64,000 bases of DNA, taken from positions 123,505 to 187,504 of the forward strand of contig NZ_FAOZ01000014.1 in NCBI RefSeq assembly GCF_001536285.1. The letters run 5' to 3'. This stretch comes from Parafrankia irregularis. GTDB lineage: Bacteria; Actinomycetota; Actinomycetes; Frankiales; Frankiaceae. Below the pieces are notes generated by a model. The model searched no databases and was not told where the DNA came from. It worked only from the letters and a program-made list of their open reading frames with translations. Within the stretch, counting starts at the first letter, position 1. Every line of letters begins with the position of its first letter. The position numbers and the translations under genes were made by a program. Positions 1-10,109 of the stretch are shown here, piece after piece.

Positions 1-291
1 CTCGACCGCCGCCGGGTCGCACAGGCCGACGCCGGCGACGAGGGTGTCGCGCAGGTGCTCGGCAGGGGAGTCCTCGGCACTCAGGGCCGCGGCGATCCCG
101 CCCTGTGCCCAGCGGGTCGAACCGGCGTCCAGCAGGGCCTTGGTGACGAGGAGGACCCGGCGGTCCGGGCTGGCTGCCCGGGTGCGCAGCACCGTGGTGA
201 GACCCGCGATACCGGATCCGATGACCACGACGTCCGCGTCCCGGCTCCAGCCCGGACGCGGTGCGCCGAGTCGGTGTGGGAGAACTGGCAC
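1..291 (-). CDS. nadB: L-aspartate oxidase, N-terminal part (cut by window edge)
   Basis: This is the first 97 codons of a FAD enzyme that oxidises L-aspartate to iminoaspartate, the first step of de novo NAD synthesis. After about 19 residues the protein shows the dinucleotide-binding signature DVVVIGSGIAGL, then LLVTKALLDAGSTRWAQGG, which is typical of NadB and the related flavoproteins SdhA and FrdA. The GTG at 289-291 is chosen because it lies 4 nt after the panD stop and the FAD motif follows closely. The gene runs off the left edge, so its C-terminus is not seen. It is translated as the third gene of a panC-panD-nadB unit; panD and NadB both use aspartate. The NadB assignment over SdhA rests on the TRWAQGG context and the pan neighbours. 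Confidence 0.85.
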   Translation of the reverse strand, partial: MPVLPHRLGAPRPGWSRDADVVVIGSGIAGLTTVLRTRAASPDRRVLLVTKALLDAGSTRWAQGGIAAALSAEDSPAEHLRDTLVAGVGLCDPAAVE

Positions 292-295
292 CGGG

Positions 296-784
296 CTACG
301 CCCTCCCCTGCCCGGCGCCCACGATGTCACCGGAGCCCAGGACGCCACCGGCGGCCAGAACGTCGCCGGCGGCCAGGACATCGCCGCGCAGGCTGGACGG
401 GTCGCCGGGGAGTGCCTCCGCCGGGTCGCCGCCGCGGCCGATGATGCGGTTCTGCGCGTCGAGGAAGAGGACCTTGGGGGTGTATCGCCGCGCCTCGGCG
501 TCGTCCATGATCCCGTACGAGATGATGATGACGAGATCGCCGGGATGCACCAGGCGGGCCGCCGCGCCGTTGATCCCGATGACACCGCTGCCCGCCGGGC
601 CGGTGATCGCGTAGGTCTCCAGGCGTGCGCCGTTGTTGATGTCGACGATCGTCACCTGCTCGCCGGGAAGCAGGTCGGCGGCTTCCATCAGGTCGGCGTC
701 GATCGTGACGGAGCCGACGTAGTGCAGGTCGGCCTGCGTCACCGTCGCCCGGTGGATCTTGGAGGTGAGCATGGTTCGAAACAC
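296..784 (-). CDS. panD: Aspartate 1-decarboxylase with C-terminal extension
   Basis: This pyruvoyl enzyme converts L-aspartate to beta-alanine for pantothenate and CoA synthesis. The N-terminus [16 protein letters not shown] and the self-cleavage site [13 protein letters not shown] (Gly-Ser near residues 24-25, the Ser becoming the pyruvoyl group) are clear. The core ends near residue 135 at [15 protein letters not shown]. The protein is 162 aa, longer than the usual 120-140, because of a Gly/Ala/Val-rich tail with VLAAGD-like repeats. The start is GTG, 3 nt after the panC stop, with an AGGGGG ribosome site inside the end of panC. The next gene, nadB, begins 4 nt after the stop. Confidence 0.95.
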   Translation of the reverse strand: MFRTMLTSKIHRATVTQADLHYVGSVTIDADLMEAADLLPGEQVTIVDINNGARLETYAITGPAGSGVIGINGAAARLVHPGDLVIIISYGIMDDAEARRYTPKVLFLDAQNRIIGRGGDPAEALPGDPSSLRGDVLAAGDVLAAGGVLGSGDIVGAGQGRA

Positions 785-787
785 CGG

Positions 788-1933
788 TCAGACCCCCTGG
801 TAACCGTTGCCGTCGGGTGCGTAGGCCGCGGCCGGCTGCCGGCCGGCGGACTGCCGCGCGGATCGTGCGGCCGGGTCGGCCAGCACGAGGTCGATGTTGT
901 CGATCAGCCGGGTGGTCCCGACCCGGGCCGCGACCAGCAGCAGTGCAGGTCCGGTGGAGACCGGCCCGAGGTCGGACCGGCTGGCAAGGGTCAGGTAGTC
1001 GACGTCCACACCGGGCTCGCAGGCGAGCTCCGCCCGGGCCGCGGTGAGCACGGCGTCGGCGCCTTCGGTGGCCCGGGCGGCGCCGGCGGCCAGTGCTCGG
1101 GAGAGAGCCAGCGCGCTGCGCCGCTGGGCGGCGTCGAGGTAGGCGTTGCGGCTCGAAAGAGCGAGCCCGTCGGTGTCACGCACCGTCGGCACGCCGACGA
1201 TCTCCAGCGGGAACGCCAGGTCGTCGACCATGCGGCGGATGCAGACCAGTTGCTGGGCGTCCTTGCGGCCGAAGAACGCCACATCCGGCCGGACAAGGTG
1301 GAACATGGTCCCCACCAGGGTAAGCATTCCGTCGAAGTGGCCCGGCCGGGACGCTCCCTCCAGGACGTCGCCCAGCGGCCCGGCACTCAGGGTGACCAGC
1401 GGAGCCGGGTCGTGCACCACGCTCGGCGCGTAGACGATGTCGGCCCCCTCGCTGGCGCAGACGTCCAGGTCGGCGGCGAAGGTGCGGGGATAGCGGTCGA
1501 GGTCCTCGCCGGACCCGAACTGCAACGGATTGACGAAGATCGTGACCACGACCTGGTCGGTACGCCGCCGGGCCTCCCTGATCAGGGCGGCGTGACCGCG
1601 GTGCAGCGCACCCATGGTCATGACGACACCGCGGACACCTCGGGCGGGTGCCGCCTCCCGCGCCTTCCCCGACTGGGGAGTGGAGGCTGCGGGGGCCTGG
1701 CCCGCCGGGGCCGGGTCCGTGGGGGTGTGGTCGGGGGGTGTCTGGTCCGCGGATGCCGCGGCGGTCTGCTCCCTGCGGACGACCGGCCGGGCCAGTGCCG
1801 CAGCGAGCTCGGCGCGGGTGCGGACGACGATGGGCCGGGCGGTGCCACGTGATGCGGCCGGTGCCGGGCTCGCGGTGCCGGCTGGTGCCGGGCGCGGGGT
1901 GATGGGCATCTGAGCAGGCATGAGTACAGGCAT
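788..1933 (-). CDS. panC: Pantothenate synthetase (pantoate--beta-alanine ligase)
   Basis: This enzyme joins pantoate and beta-alanine using ATP in the cytoplasm. The conserved [15 protein letters not shown] motif (nucleotidyltransferase HIGH-like site), [28 protein letters not shown] and [10 protein letters not shown] are all present, followed by SSRNAYL. About 95 residues rich in Pro/Ala precede the catalytic domain, so the exact start is uncertain; the ATG at 1931-1933 is taken, and several in-frame ATGs follow within 30 bases. It heads the panC-panD-nadB set with 3-4 nt gaps, which implies one transcript and a local supply of beta-alanine from PanD. Confidence 0.93.
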   Translation of the reverse strand: MPVLMPAQMPITPRPAPAGTASPAPAASRGTARPIVVRTRAELAAALARPVVRREQTAAASADQTPPDHTPTDPAPAGQAPAASTPQSGKAREAAPARGVRGVVMTMGALHRGHAALIREARRRTDQVVVTIFVNPLQFGSGEDLDRYPRTFAADLDVCASEGADIVYAPSVVHDPAPLVTLSAGPLGDVLEGASRPGHFDGMLTLVGTMFHLVRPDVAFFGRKDAQQLVCIRRMVDDLAFPLEIVGVPTVRDTDGLALSSRNAYLDAAQRRSALALSRALAAGAARATEGADAVLTAARAELACEPGVDVDYLTLASRSDLGPVSTGPALLLVAARVGTTRLIDNIDLVLADPAARSARQSAGRQPAAAYAPDGNGYQGV

Positions 1934-2300
1934 TCGGATTCGTTCCAGTCCTCGGGTGGGGTACCGGACGTCGCGGACACTGTAGCTCGCCCGCAACGTC
2001 CCCTGAACCCCTCTGTGACCTGGCTGTCTTTCCGTATCGCCCGATTAGGGGGCAGTAACGGACTCCCCGCCGCCCGGGGAGATCTCGGGCGGCGGCTCGA
2101 TGTCCGTGATCGGCGAGCGGGCGGGTGCGGCCTTCGCGCTGCTGCCAGACAAGATCTGAGGATCCTGGTCGTGGGAACGACGAAAACCCTCAGATCTTGC
2201 GGACTCGAAAGTCCCTGAAGCTCGTCCGCTGTGTCCGTCCTGCCCGCCGGCCGGCCCCGCTGCGCCGCCCGGCCGGATGGGCCTGCCTGGCCTGAAGGGC
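1934..2300. other. Gene-free region between panC and the MMPL gene
   Basis: No plausible protein is seen. The panC side should hold the promoter of the pan-nad unit. The middle contains a 50-nt palindromic repeat (2150-2199) listed separately. The remainder is GC-rich, with short inverted repeats around 2250-2275. Confidence 0.6.
2150..2199. repeat. 50-nt palindromic repeat, copy A
   Basis: An imperfect hairpin has outer arms caagatctgagg and cctcagatcttg (12 perfect pairs) plus a partly paired inner stem around a GGGAA centre. Two more copies of the same length occur at 20655-20704 and 39253-39302. Arms differ between copies but keep pairing. It lies between two minus-strand genes, downstream of the MMPL transporter. 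Confidence 0.85.
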
Positions 2301-4649
2301 CTACTCGCCGGTCACGGTGCCCCGCGCAGGAGTGACGAGGGTGGCGTCCGGGCTCGTCGACGGCCTCGGCACGGACACCCCGGCCGCGGTGACCGCCGGG
2401 CGGCGCCAGGCACGTTCGCCGATCAGCGTGAGGACGGCAGGCATGAGGATCACTCGGATCACCGTCGCGTCGAGCAGGATCGCGGCGCCCAGACCGACCC
2501 CGAGCTGCTTCATGCTCACCTGTGAAAGCGTCGCGAACACGCTGAACACGGCGACCATGATCACGGCGGCGCTGGTGACCACACCGGCGCTGCTCCGGAC
2601 GCCCGCCAGCACCGCCTCGCGCATCGGAAGCCCGGCGCTGTATGCCTCCCGGACCCGGCTGAGCACGAAGACCTGGTAGTCCATCGACAGTCCGAACAGG
2701 ATCACGAACAGCATCAGGGGCAGCCAGTTCGTGATGGTGCCGGTGGAGGTGTAGCCGAGCAGGCCGTCCGCCCAGTGGTGCTGGAACACGACCACGAGCA
2801 GGCCGTATGCCGAGGCGACCGAGAGCAGGTTCAGAGCCACGGCCGCCGCGGCGACGAGCGCGCTGCGGAAGGCCGCCAGCAGCAGCAGAAACGCCAGGAC
2901 GAGGACGAAGCCGATCACCAGCGGGGTCCGCCCGTTGAGCTGCCGGTTGAAGTCGACCGAACCCGCGGTTCGGCCGGTGACGTCGGCGGATGTCCCGTGG
3001 ACGGCGCCGACGGTCGTCGGGATCACCGTGTCACGCAGCGTGGCCAACGCTCGCTGGGACTCGTCGTCGGTACCGCTTCCGGCGATCGGGATGGCGATCT
3101 TCGCCACCCGGCCGTCGCCACTGATCTCGGTCGTGATCGGCTCGTACATCACCCCGGTGGCGACGGCCTCGCGCCTGAGCCCGGTGACGGCCGCGGCCAC
3201 CTCGGCCGAGCGCACGTCGTCGGCGGAGACGACCACCACCGCGGCACTCTGCTCGCCGGGGAAGGCCGCCTCGACCCGGTCGTAGGACTGGATGATCGGC
3301 AGGTCGTCGGGGAGGTCGTCGATGCCGGGCTCGCTGGTCCGCAGCCCGAACGCCGGCAGGGCGAGCAGAACCAGCAGCCCACCGGTGACGACGGCGACCG
3401 GGCCGGGATGGCGCAGCAGGCGCCCCATGATCCCGAGTCGCGCGGTCCCGGTCCCGGTGTTGGCGCTGGTGTTGGCGGCGGCGTGCGCCGGGGTGCGGCC
3501 GGTGACCCGGCGGCGCCCCGGCAGCCGCAGCAGCTCGACCCGGTCACCCAGCCAGGACAGCACCGCGGGCAGGACGGTCAGCGAGCCGAGGACCGCGATC
3601 AGGACCACGATCACCGTGCCGCCGGCGACCCCGCTGAAGACGTCCAGACCTGTGATCAGGAGGCCCGCCATGGACACGGCGACGGTCAGCCCGGAGACCA
3701 GGACCGCGTGCCCCGATGTGTCCGCGGCGATCTCCAGCGCCTGCCGCGGGCTGTGCCCGGCGGCCCGCTCGGCCCGCTCGCGCCGGATGTAGAACAGCGC
3801 GTAGTCGACACCCACGGCCAGGCCGATGAGCAGCATGACCGACGTCGCGGTCTCGTCTGTCGGCAGCAGCCTGCTGCTGAACGCGACCACGCCCAGTGCC
3901 GCGACGAAGGCGGTCAGCGCGAGCACGACCGGGATCAGCGCGGCGACCACGGCACCGAAGACCGCGAGCAGAATGCCCAGAGTCAACGGAATCGCGAGCA
4001 GCTCGGCCCGCTTGAAGTCCTTGCCGACGGTGTCTCCGAGTGCCTTTTCGGCACTGGCTTCGCCGACCTCCTCGACACGCAGCCCTGGATGCGCCCGGGC
4101 AGCCGCGTCAACCGCGGCGAGCACCGGCTCGATTCGGTCGGTGGCGGTCTCGGCGTCGCCGACGATCTCGAACGTCACCAGAACCGAGCGCCGATCGGGG
4201 GAGACGAGGCCGAGGTCGGCCTCGGTCTCGACCTGCGGCAGCGTGACCGGCGCCCGCAGGTTCGTCACCTCGCCGGTGGCGAGGACCCGCTCGGCGACGT
4301 CACCGATCGCGGCACGGAGCTGCTGGTCGGCGAGGAGCGCCTGAGGGCTGCTCGCCGCGTCCGGCCGTTGGATCAGCACGTTCTCGCTGGCGGGGGTCGT
4401 GAAGCCGTGGTCCGCGAGGGTGCGCTGGGCGCGCGCGTCCTCGCCGACGCCGTAGTCGCTGTCGGTCAGCGTGTGGGTGCCGACCAGGGAGCCCAGCACC
4501 GTCAGAAGGACAACGCCGAGGAACCATCCCCCGATGGCCAGCCGCCGGTGCCGCACGCTCCACCTGGCCGCCCGGGCGGCCAGGTGGGTGGCATGCGTGG
4601 AACGGGTCGAATGGTGCGACGTCGATGTGATCGGAGGTCTCGTGCGCAT
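2301..4649 (-). CDS. MMPL/RND-family membrane transporter
   Basis: This 782-aa integral membrane protein is of the mycobacterial MMPL type, a proton-driven exporter of lipids or hydrophobic compounds in the inner membrane. One membrane segment near residues 35-58 is followed by an extracellular domain, a block of five or six helices (about 210-380) with the sequence LLIGLAVGVDYALFYIRRERAE, a second external domain, and a second helix block with LFGLSMDYQVFVLSRVREAY near 640-660. These two paired GxxxDY motifs are the family's hallmark. The substrate cannot be told from sequence. The gene stands alone between the pan and pur genes; start is the ATG at 4647-4649. A second, unrelated-context MMPL gene lies at 26.7-29.0 kb. 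Confidence 0.9.
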   Translation of the reverse strand: MRTRPPITSTSHHSTRSTHATHLAARAARWSVRHRRLAIGGWFLGVVLLTVLGSLVGTHTLTDSDYGVGEDARAQRTLADHGFTTPASENVLIQRPDAASSPQALLADQQLRAAIGDVAERVLATGEVTNLRAPVTLPQVETEADLGLVSPDRRSVLVTFEIVGDAETATDRIEPVLAAVDAAARAHPGLRVEEVGEASAEKALGDTVGKDFKRAELLAIPLTLGILLAVFGAVVAALIPVVLALTAFVAALGVVAFSSRLLPTDETATSVMLLIGLAVGVDYALFYIRRERAERAAGHSPRQALEIAADTSGHAVLVSGLTVAVSMAGLLITGLDVFSGVAGGTVIVVLIAVLGSLTVLPAVLSWLGDRVELLRLPGRRRVTGRTPAHAAANTSANTGTGTARLGIMGRLLRHPGPVAVVTGGLLVLLALPAFGLRTSEPGIDDLPDDLPIIQSYDRVEAAFPGEQSAAVVVVSADDVRSAEVAAAVTGLRREAVATGVMYEPITTEISGDGRVAKIAIPIAGSGTDDESQRALATLRDTVIPTTVGAVHGTSADVTGRTAGSVDFNRQLNGRTPLVIGFVLVLAFLLLLAAFRSALVAAAAVALNLLSVASAYGLLVVVFQHHWADGLLGYTSTGTITNWLPLMLFVILFGLSMDYQVFVLSRVREAYSAGLPMREAVLAGVRSSAGVVTSAAVIMVAVFSVFATLSQVSMKQLGVGLGAAILLDATVIRVILMPAVLTLIGERAWRRPAVTAAGVSVPRPSTSPDATLVTPARGTVTGE

Positions 4650-4788
4650 GCGAGAACGATCTCGCTGAGCGAGCTTCCGGTCACTGCGGCGGACTACCGA
4701 ATCCGACGTACGGAGCGCTGGCGGGCGCAGGGTGGGGCTGTCCCCCGGTCGACGCCCCGACAGCCCTCCCAGTCAGCGCTGTGCCAGC

Positions 4789-5700
4789 TCAGGCGGTGGA
4801 GAGATAGTCCTGGAAGGAGATTCCCGTCAGGCGCTCGTACGCCTCGACGTAGCGCGCCCGGGTCGACTCGACGATGTCGGCCGGGAGCTCCGGCGCCGGC
4901 GGGTTGCGGTCCCACCCGGTGTCGACCAGGTAGTTGCGGATGAACTGCTTGTCGTAGGACGGCTGCGCCCCGCCAGGCGTCCAGGCGTCGGCGGGCCAGA
5001 ACCGGGACGAGTCGGGGGTGAGCACCTCGTCGGCGAGCCGCAGCACGCCGTCGGCGTCGTGGCCGAACTCGAACTTGGTGTCGGCGAGCAGGATCCCGCG
5101 CTCGGCGGCGAGGTCACTGGCCCGGCCGAAGATCTGGAGGGTGAGATGCTCCAGCTCGGCGGCCAGCTCCTTGCCGACCCGGCCGGCGGCGTCGTCTCGG
5201 CTGATGTTCTCGTCGTGCTCGCCGATGGGCGCCTTCGTCGACGGAGTGTAGATCGTCGTGGGCAGCTTGCTGCCGTCCTCCAGCCCGGGCGGGAGCGGAT
5301 GACCGCTGACCGCGCCGGTGCGGCGGTAGTCCTTCAGCCCGCTGCCGGTCAGGTAGCCGCGGGCGACGCATTCGATCATGACCATGTCCAGCCGCCGGCA
5401 CAGCATCGAACGGCCGCGGAGCTGCTCCTTGTAGGGCGCGAGCTCTGCGGGGTACTCGTCCACGCTCGAGCTGATCACATGACTCGGCACCAGGTCACTC
5501 AGCTGGTCGAACCACCACAGCGAAAGCCCGGTGAGGACGGCCCCCTTGTCGGGGATCTCGGTGGGCAGCACGACGTCGAAAGCCGAGATGCGATCGCTCG
5601 CGACGAGCAGCACCGCGTCGTCTCCGACGGCGAACAGCTCACGCACCTTTCCTGAGCCCAGGTGCGTGAGCCCGGCGAACTCCTCATGTGTCAGCGGCAT
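4789..5700 (-). CDS. purC: SAICAR synthetase (phosphoribosylaminoimidazole-succinocarboxamide synthase)
   Basis: This enzyme condenses CAIR with aspartate using ATP, the eighth step of IMP synthesis. Visible family motifs are GSGKVRELFAVGDDAVLLV, ASDRISAFDVVLPTEIPDKG, the LPTTIYTPSTKA segment, and the C-terminal LADTKFEFG and LADEVLTPDSSRFW. At 303 aa it has normal length. It follows purB on the minus strand after a 47-nt gap and its product is the substrate side of the PurB reaction, so purD-purE-purB-purC probably form one purine transcript. Confidence 0.97.
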   Translation of the reverse strand: MPLTHEEFAGLTHLGSGKVRELFAVGDDAVLLVASDRISAFDVVLPTEIPDKGAVLTGLSLWWFDQLSDLVPSHVISSSVDEYPAELAPYKEQLRGRSMLCRRLDMVMIECVARGYLTGSGLKDYRRTGAVSGHPLPPGLEDGSKLPTTIYTPSTKAPIGEHDENISRDDAAGRVGKELAAELEHLTLQIFGRASDLAAERGILLADTKFEFGHDADGVLRLADEVLTPDSSRFWPADAWTPGGAQPSYDKQFIRNYLVDTGWDRNPPAPELPADIVESTRARYVEAYERLTGISFQDYLSTA

Positions 5701-5747
5701 GGTCTGACCGTACCGTCCGGCCGCGGGCCGGGAGTCCGTGCTGGTGC

Positions 5748-7055
5748 TCAGACCAGCGCGGCGAGCCGGTCGAAGACGGGGCCGAGTCGTTCGACGTAGC
5801 GTTCCGGCCGGCTGACCTGGTCGAGGCGGGCCTCGTCGAGGGGAAGCCCGCGGTCCGCCGCGTGCTTGCGCAGCGTCTCGCGGAAGGGCACACCCGTCTG
5901 CCAGGTCTCCATCGCGGCGGCCTGCGTGATGGCGTAGGAGTCCTCGCGGGACAGCCCTGTCTCGACGAGTTCCAGCAGCACCGCCGAGGTGTAGACGAGG
6001 CCGCCGGTGGCGTCGAGGTTCGCCCGCATCCGCGCCCGGTCGACGACGAGGCCGTCGACGAGCCGGGTGGTCAGGTGCAGCAGGTAGTCCACGCCGCAGG
6101 CCGCGTCCGGCAGGGCGATGCGCTCGGTCGACGAGTGTGAGATGTCCCGCTCATGCCACAGCGGGACACCCTCCAGCACGGGCACGTACTGGGCCCGCAC
6201 GATCCGGGCGAGCCCCGCGATGCGCTCGGACATGATCGGGTTCTTCTTGTGCGGCATCGCGGACGAGCCCTTCTGGCCCGACCCGAACGGCTCCGACAGC
6301 TCACGGACCTCCGTGCGCTGGCCGTGCCGCACCTCCAGCGCGACCGCCTCGCACACCGTCGCGAGGGCGGCGAGCGCGGCCACCCAGGACGCGATCCCGT
6401 CCCGCAGGACGACCTGCGTCGCGACCGGCGCCGGGGTCAGCCCCAGCTTGTCCGCGACGTAGCTCTCCACATCGGTGTCGATGTTGGAGTAGGTGCCGAC
6501 CGCGCCGGAGATCTTCGCGACGCCGACGTCCGCCCGCGCCGCGCGCAGCCGGTCACGGCACCGCGCCATGCCGAACGCCAGATCGGCGACCCGGTGGCCG
6601 AACACCGTGGGCTCGCCGTGGATGCCGTGGGTACGCCCGACCCGCAGCGTCTCCCGGTGCGCCAGACCAAGGTCGCGCAGGGAGGCGACGAGCCGGTCGG
6701 CTCGCGCCAACAGCAGGTCGGTGGCCTCGACGAGCTGGCAGGCGAGCGCGGTGTCGAGCAGGTCCGACGAGGTCATCCCGAAATGCACGTAGGCCGCGGC
6801 GGAACGTGGCTCGGTGTTGTCCGCCCAGGCGGTGAGAAAGGCGATCACGTCGTGCTGGGTGACCGCCTCGACCTCCGCGACGGCCTCGGGTGTCGGCGCG
6901 GGCGCGGCGCGCACCGGGTCCACCGAGTCGGCGGGGATGCGCCCGGCGGCGGCGTGGGCCTCCATGACGAGGACCTCGACCTTGCACCACAGCTCGTACT
7001 TGTTGGCCTCGGACCACACCCGGCCCATGTCGGGCAGCGTGTAACGACCGATCAT
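5748..7055 (-). CDS. purB: Adenylosuccinate lyase
   Basis: This cytoplasmic homotetramer acts twice in purine synthesis: it releases fumarate from SAICAR and from adenylosuccinate. The fumarase/aspartase superfamily signature GSSAMPHKKNPIMSE is present near residue 270, with TSSDLLDTALACQL and GRTHGIHGEPTVFG upstream. The 435-aa length is typical. The ATG overlaps the purE stop by 4 nt (ATGA type), which supports translational coupling. It serves both the PurC branch and PurA, encoded 3 kb upstream. Confidence 0.97.
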   Translation of the reverse strand: MIGRYTLPDMGRVWSEANKYELWCKVEVLVMEAHAAAGRIPADSVDPVRAAPAPTPEAVAEVEAVTQHDVIAFLTAWADNTEPRSAAAYVHFGMTSSDLLDTALACQLVEATDLLLARADRLVASLRDLGLAHRETLRVGRTHGIHGEPTVFGHRVADLAFGMARCRDRLRAARADVGVAKISGAVGTYSNIDTDVESYVADKLGLTPAPVATQVVLRDGIASWVAALAALATVCEAVALEVRHGQRTEVRELSEPFGSGQKGSSAMPHKKNPIMSERIAGLARIVRAQYVPVLEGVPLWHERDISHSSTERIALPDAACGVDYLLHLTTRLVDGLVVDRARMRANLDATGGLVYTSAVLLELVETGLSREDSYAITQAAAMETWQTGVPFRETLRKHAADRGLPLDEARLDQVSRPERYVERLGPVFDRLAALV

Positions 7056-7600
7056 GCGCGCGCCGCCGCGACGTCGGCGAGGGAGTCGGCCGCCGCCTGC
7101 TCGAACTCGTCCTTGAACGTCGCCAGCTTCAGCCCCAGGTCAGGGTCGCCGAGCGCGAGGATCTGGATCGCCAGGATCGCCGCGTTCGTCGAGTTGTTGA
7201 GCCCCACCGTCGCCACCGGCACTCCGGGCGGCATCTGCGCGATGGCCAGCATCGAGTCCATCCCGTCCAGCGCGCCGCCGGAGATCGGGACGCCGATCAC
7301 GGGCAGTGTCGTCATCGAGGCGACCGCACCGGGCAGCGCCGCGGCGAGCCCGGCGCCCGCGATCACGATGGAGATCCCCCGCTCGCGCAGCTGCCCGACC
7401 CACTCGGCCAGGGTGCGCGGCGCACGGTGCGCGGAGAGCGAGACCTCCTCGTAGGTGACGCCGAAACGCTCCAGCGTTGCACCGGCCTTGCTCATGGTCT
7501 GGGTGTCCGACGGAGAGCCGTAGACGATCGCCACCCGCGGCCCAGCCGAGCTGCTACTCGATCCGTTGCTCTGCGACGACTTGCCCTGAGACACGCTCAC
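7052..7600 (-). CDS. purE: N5-carboxyaminoimidazole ribonucleotide mutase
   Basis: PurE moves the carboxyl group of N5-CAIR to give CAIR. The first 20 or so residues are a Ser-rich leader, then VAIVYGSPSDTQTMSKA and SLSAHRAPRTL carry the substrate-binding SxS and SAHR motifs of the family, followed by GAGLAAALPGAVAS and PVIGVPI. The 182-aa size fits class I PurE. The N5-CAIR synthetase gene purK, which normally supplies the substrate, is not in this window. The stop overlaps the purB start and purD lies 11 nt upstream. Confidence 0.96.
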   Translation of the reverse strand: MSVSQGKSSQSNGSSSSSAGPRVAIVYGSPSDTQTMSKAGATLERFGVTYEEVSLSAHRAPRTLAEWVGQLRERGISIVIAGAGLAAALPGAVASMTTLPVIGVPISGGALDGMDSMLAIAQMPPGVPVATVGLNNSTNAAILAIQILALGDPDLGLKLATFKDEFEQAAADSLADVAAARA

Positions 7601-7611
7601 TCCTCTGCTTC

Positions 7612-8877
7612 CTACCGGTTTCTGCTGGTTCCCGCGTGGGGCATCCGGGACGGGTCCCCGATGTCAGTGCGGTAGTGCGCCCCGTCGAGCGAGATGCGGC
7701 TGACCGCTTCGTACGCCGATCCTCGCGCGGACTCGAGGTTGGAGCCGATGGCCGTGACCGAGAGCACCCTGCCACCCGATGCGATGACCTGCCCGCTCTC
7801 GTCGCGGCGGGTCCCGGCGTGCAGCACATCGACACCGGTCAGCGCACCCGCGGCGGCGAGACCACGGATCGGGCCACCTAGCCGCGGCGCGGTGGGGTAG
7901 CCGGGCGCCGCGACGACGACGGTGATCGCTGCCCCGGAACGCCACGTCGGGCGCACGCGGCCGGACAGCACCGCGGTCAGCGGCGAGTTCAGCAGGGCCA
8001 GGATCGCCTGAACCTCGGGGTCACCGAAACGAACGTTGAACTCGACCACACGAAGGCCACGGGACGTCAGCGCCAGCCCGGCGTAGAGCAGGCCTGTGAA
8101 CGGTGTGCCACGCCGTGCCATCTCGTCCACCGTGGGTCGGATCACGGTACGGACCACCTCGTCGACCAGGCCCGCGGGCGCCCAGGGCAGCGGGGTGTAC
8201 GCGCCCATGCCGCCGGTGTTGGGGCCGGTGTCACCGTCGCCCACCCGCTTGTGGTCCTGAGCGGGCGAAAGCGGCACGACCGCGCCGGACTCGGTCACGA
8301 CCGCGAACAGCGAGACCTCGGGCCCGTCGAGGTACTCCTCCAGAACCACCCGGTCGTCGGTGTCACGCAGGCTGGCACGCACGGCCTCGACCGCCACGTC
8401 CCGGTCAGTGGTGACCGTGACGCCCTTGCCGGCCGCCAGGCCGTCGTACTTCACCACGTAGGGCGGGCCGAACGTGTCGAGGTCGGCCAGCGCCGAGGAG
8501 ATCTCGGTGTGATCTCGTGAGTCGGCCGTCGGCACGCCGGCCGCGCGCATGATCTCCTTCGCGAAGGCCTTGCTGCCCTCCAGCCGTGCCGCGGCGGCGG
8601 ACGGCCCGAACACCGGCAGCCCGCGGGCCCGAAGCTCGTCGCCCGCACCCGCCACCAGCGGGACCTCCGGGCCGACGATGGTCAGGTCGGCCTGGACGGC
8701 CTCGGCCAGGCCGGCGACCGCGTCCGGATCCTCGACCCGAAGCGGGCGTGGCTCGGCAAGCTCCGCCGTACCAGCGTTTCCAGGGGCGCACACGAGCGCG
8801 CCGACCGCCGGATCCCGGGAGAGCGCGCGGCAAAGAGCATGCTCACGCCCACCGGACCCGACAACAAGAACCTTCAT
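7612..8877 (-). CDS. purD: Phosphoribosylamine--glycine ligase (GARS)
   Basis: This ATP-grasp enzyme adds glycine to phosphoribosylamine, the second step of IMP synthesis. It begins with MKVLVVGSGGREHALC, has GPEVPLVAG in the N-domain, the ATP-grasp stretch PPYVVKYDGLAAGKGVTV near residue 140, and the signature RFGDPEVQ near 290. Length 421 aa is standard. It is the first gene of the purD-purE-purB-purC series on this strand, with an intergenic of about 90 bp before the next gene upstream. Confidence 0.97.
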   Translation of the reverse strand: MKVLVVGSGGREHALCRALSRDPAVGALVCAPGNAGTAELAEPRPLRVEDPDAVAGLAEAVQADLTIVGPEVPLVAGAGDELRARGLPVFGPSAAAARLEGSKAFAKEIMRAAGVPTADSRDHTEISSALADLDTFGPPYVVKYDGLAAGKGVTVTTDRDVAVEAVRASLRDTDDRVVLEEYLDGPEVSLFAVVTESGAVVPLSPAQDHKRVGDGDTGPNTGGMGAYTPLPWAPAGLVDEVVRTVIRPTVDEMARRGTPFTGLLYAGLALTSRGLRVVEFNVRFGDPEVQAILALLNSPLTAVLSGRVRPTWRSGAAITVVVAAPGYPTAPRLGGPIRGLAAAGALTGVDVLHAGTRRDESGQVIASGGRVLSVTAIGSNLESARGSAYEAVSRISLDGAHYRTDIGDPSRMPHAGTSRNR

Positions 8878-8965
8878 CGCTTGGAGGGGGCGAAGGACGC
8901 AGCCGCGGAAGTCACGGGGTCCAGGTTAGCGCGCACCTTGATCGTTGAGTCTTTTTCCCGTGGTC

Positions 8966-9973
<1,008 letters not shown>

Positions 9974-10109
9974 CCCCGGTCGTCGCCAACTGTGACGACG
10001 TCAGCCTGAGCCGTAACTCTGTGTAGCGCAACCCGGGGCCGTTGTCGGCGCGTGGGGGATCACCGCGCCGAATCGGGGCGTCGTGCGCCAGTGCGGCGCG
10101 ACAGCGTGA

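Noticed and set aside
2775..4943. Long plus-strand open frame overlapping the MMPL gene.
   Set aside because: It is the antisense shadow of the transporter gene: high-GC codon bias opens the complementary frame, and the translation is rich in Arg, Gly and Asp with no domain.
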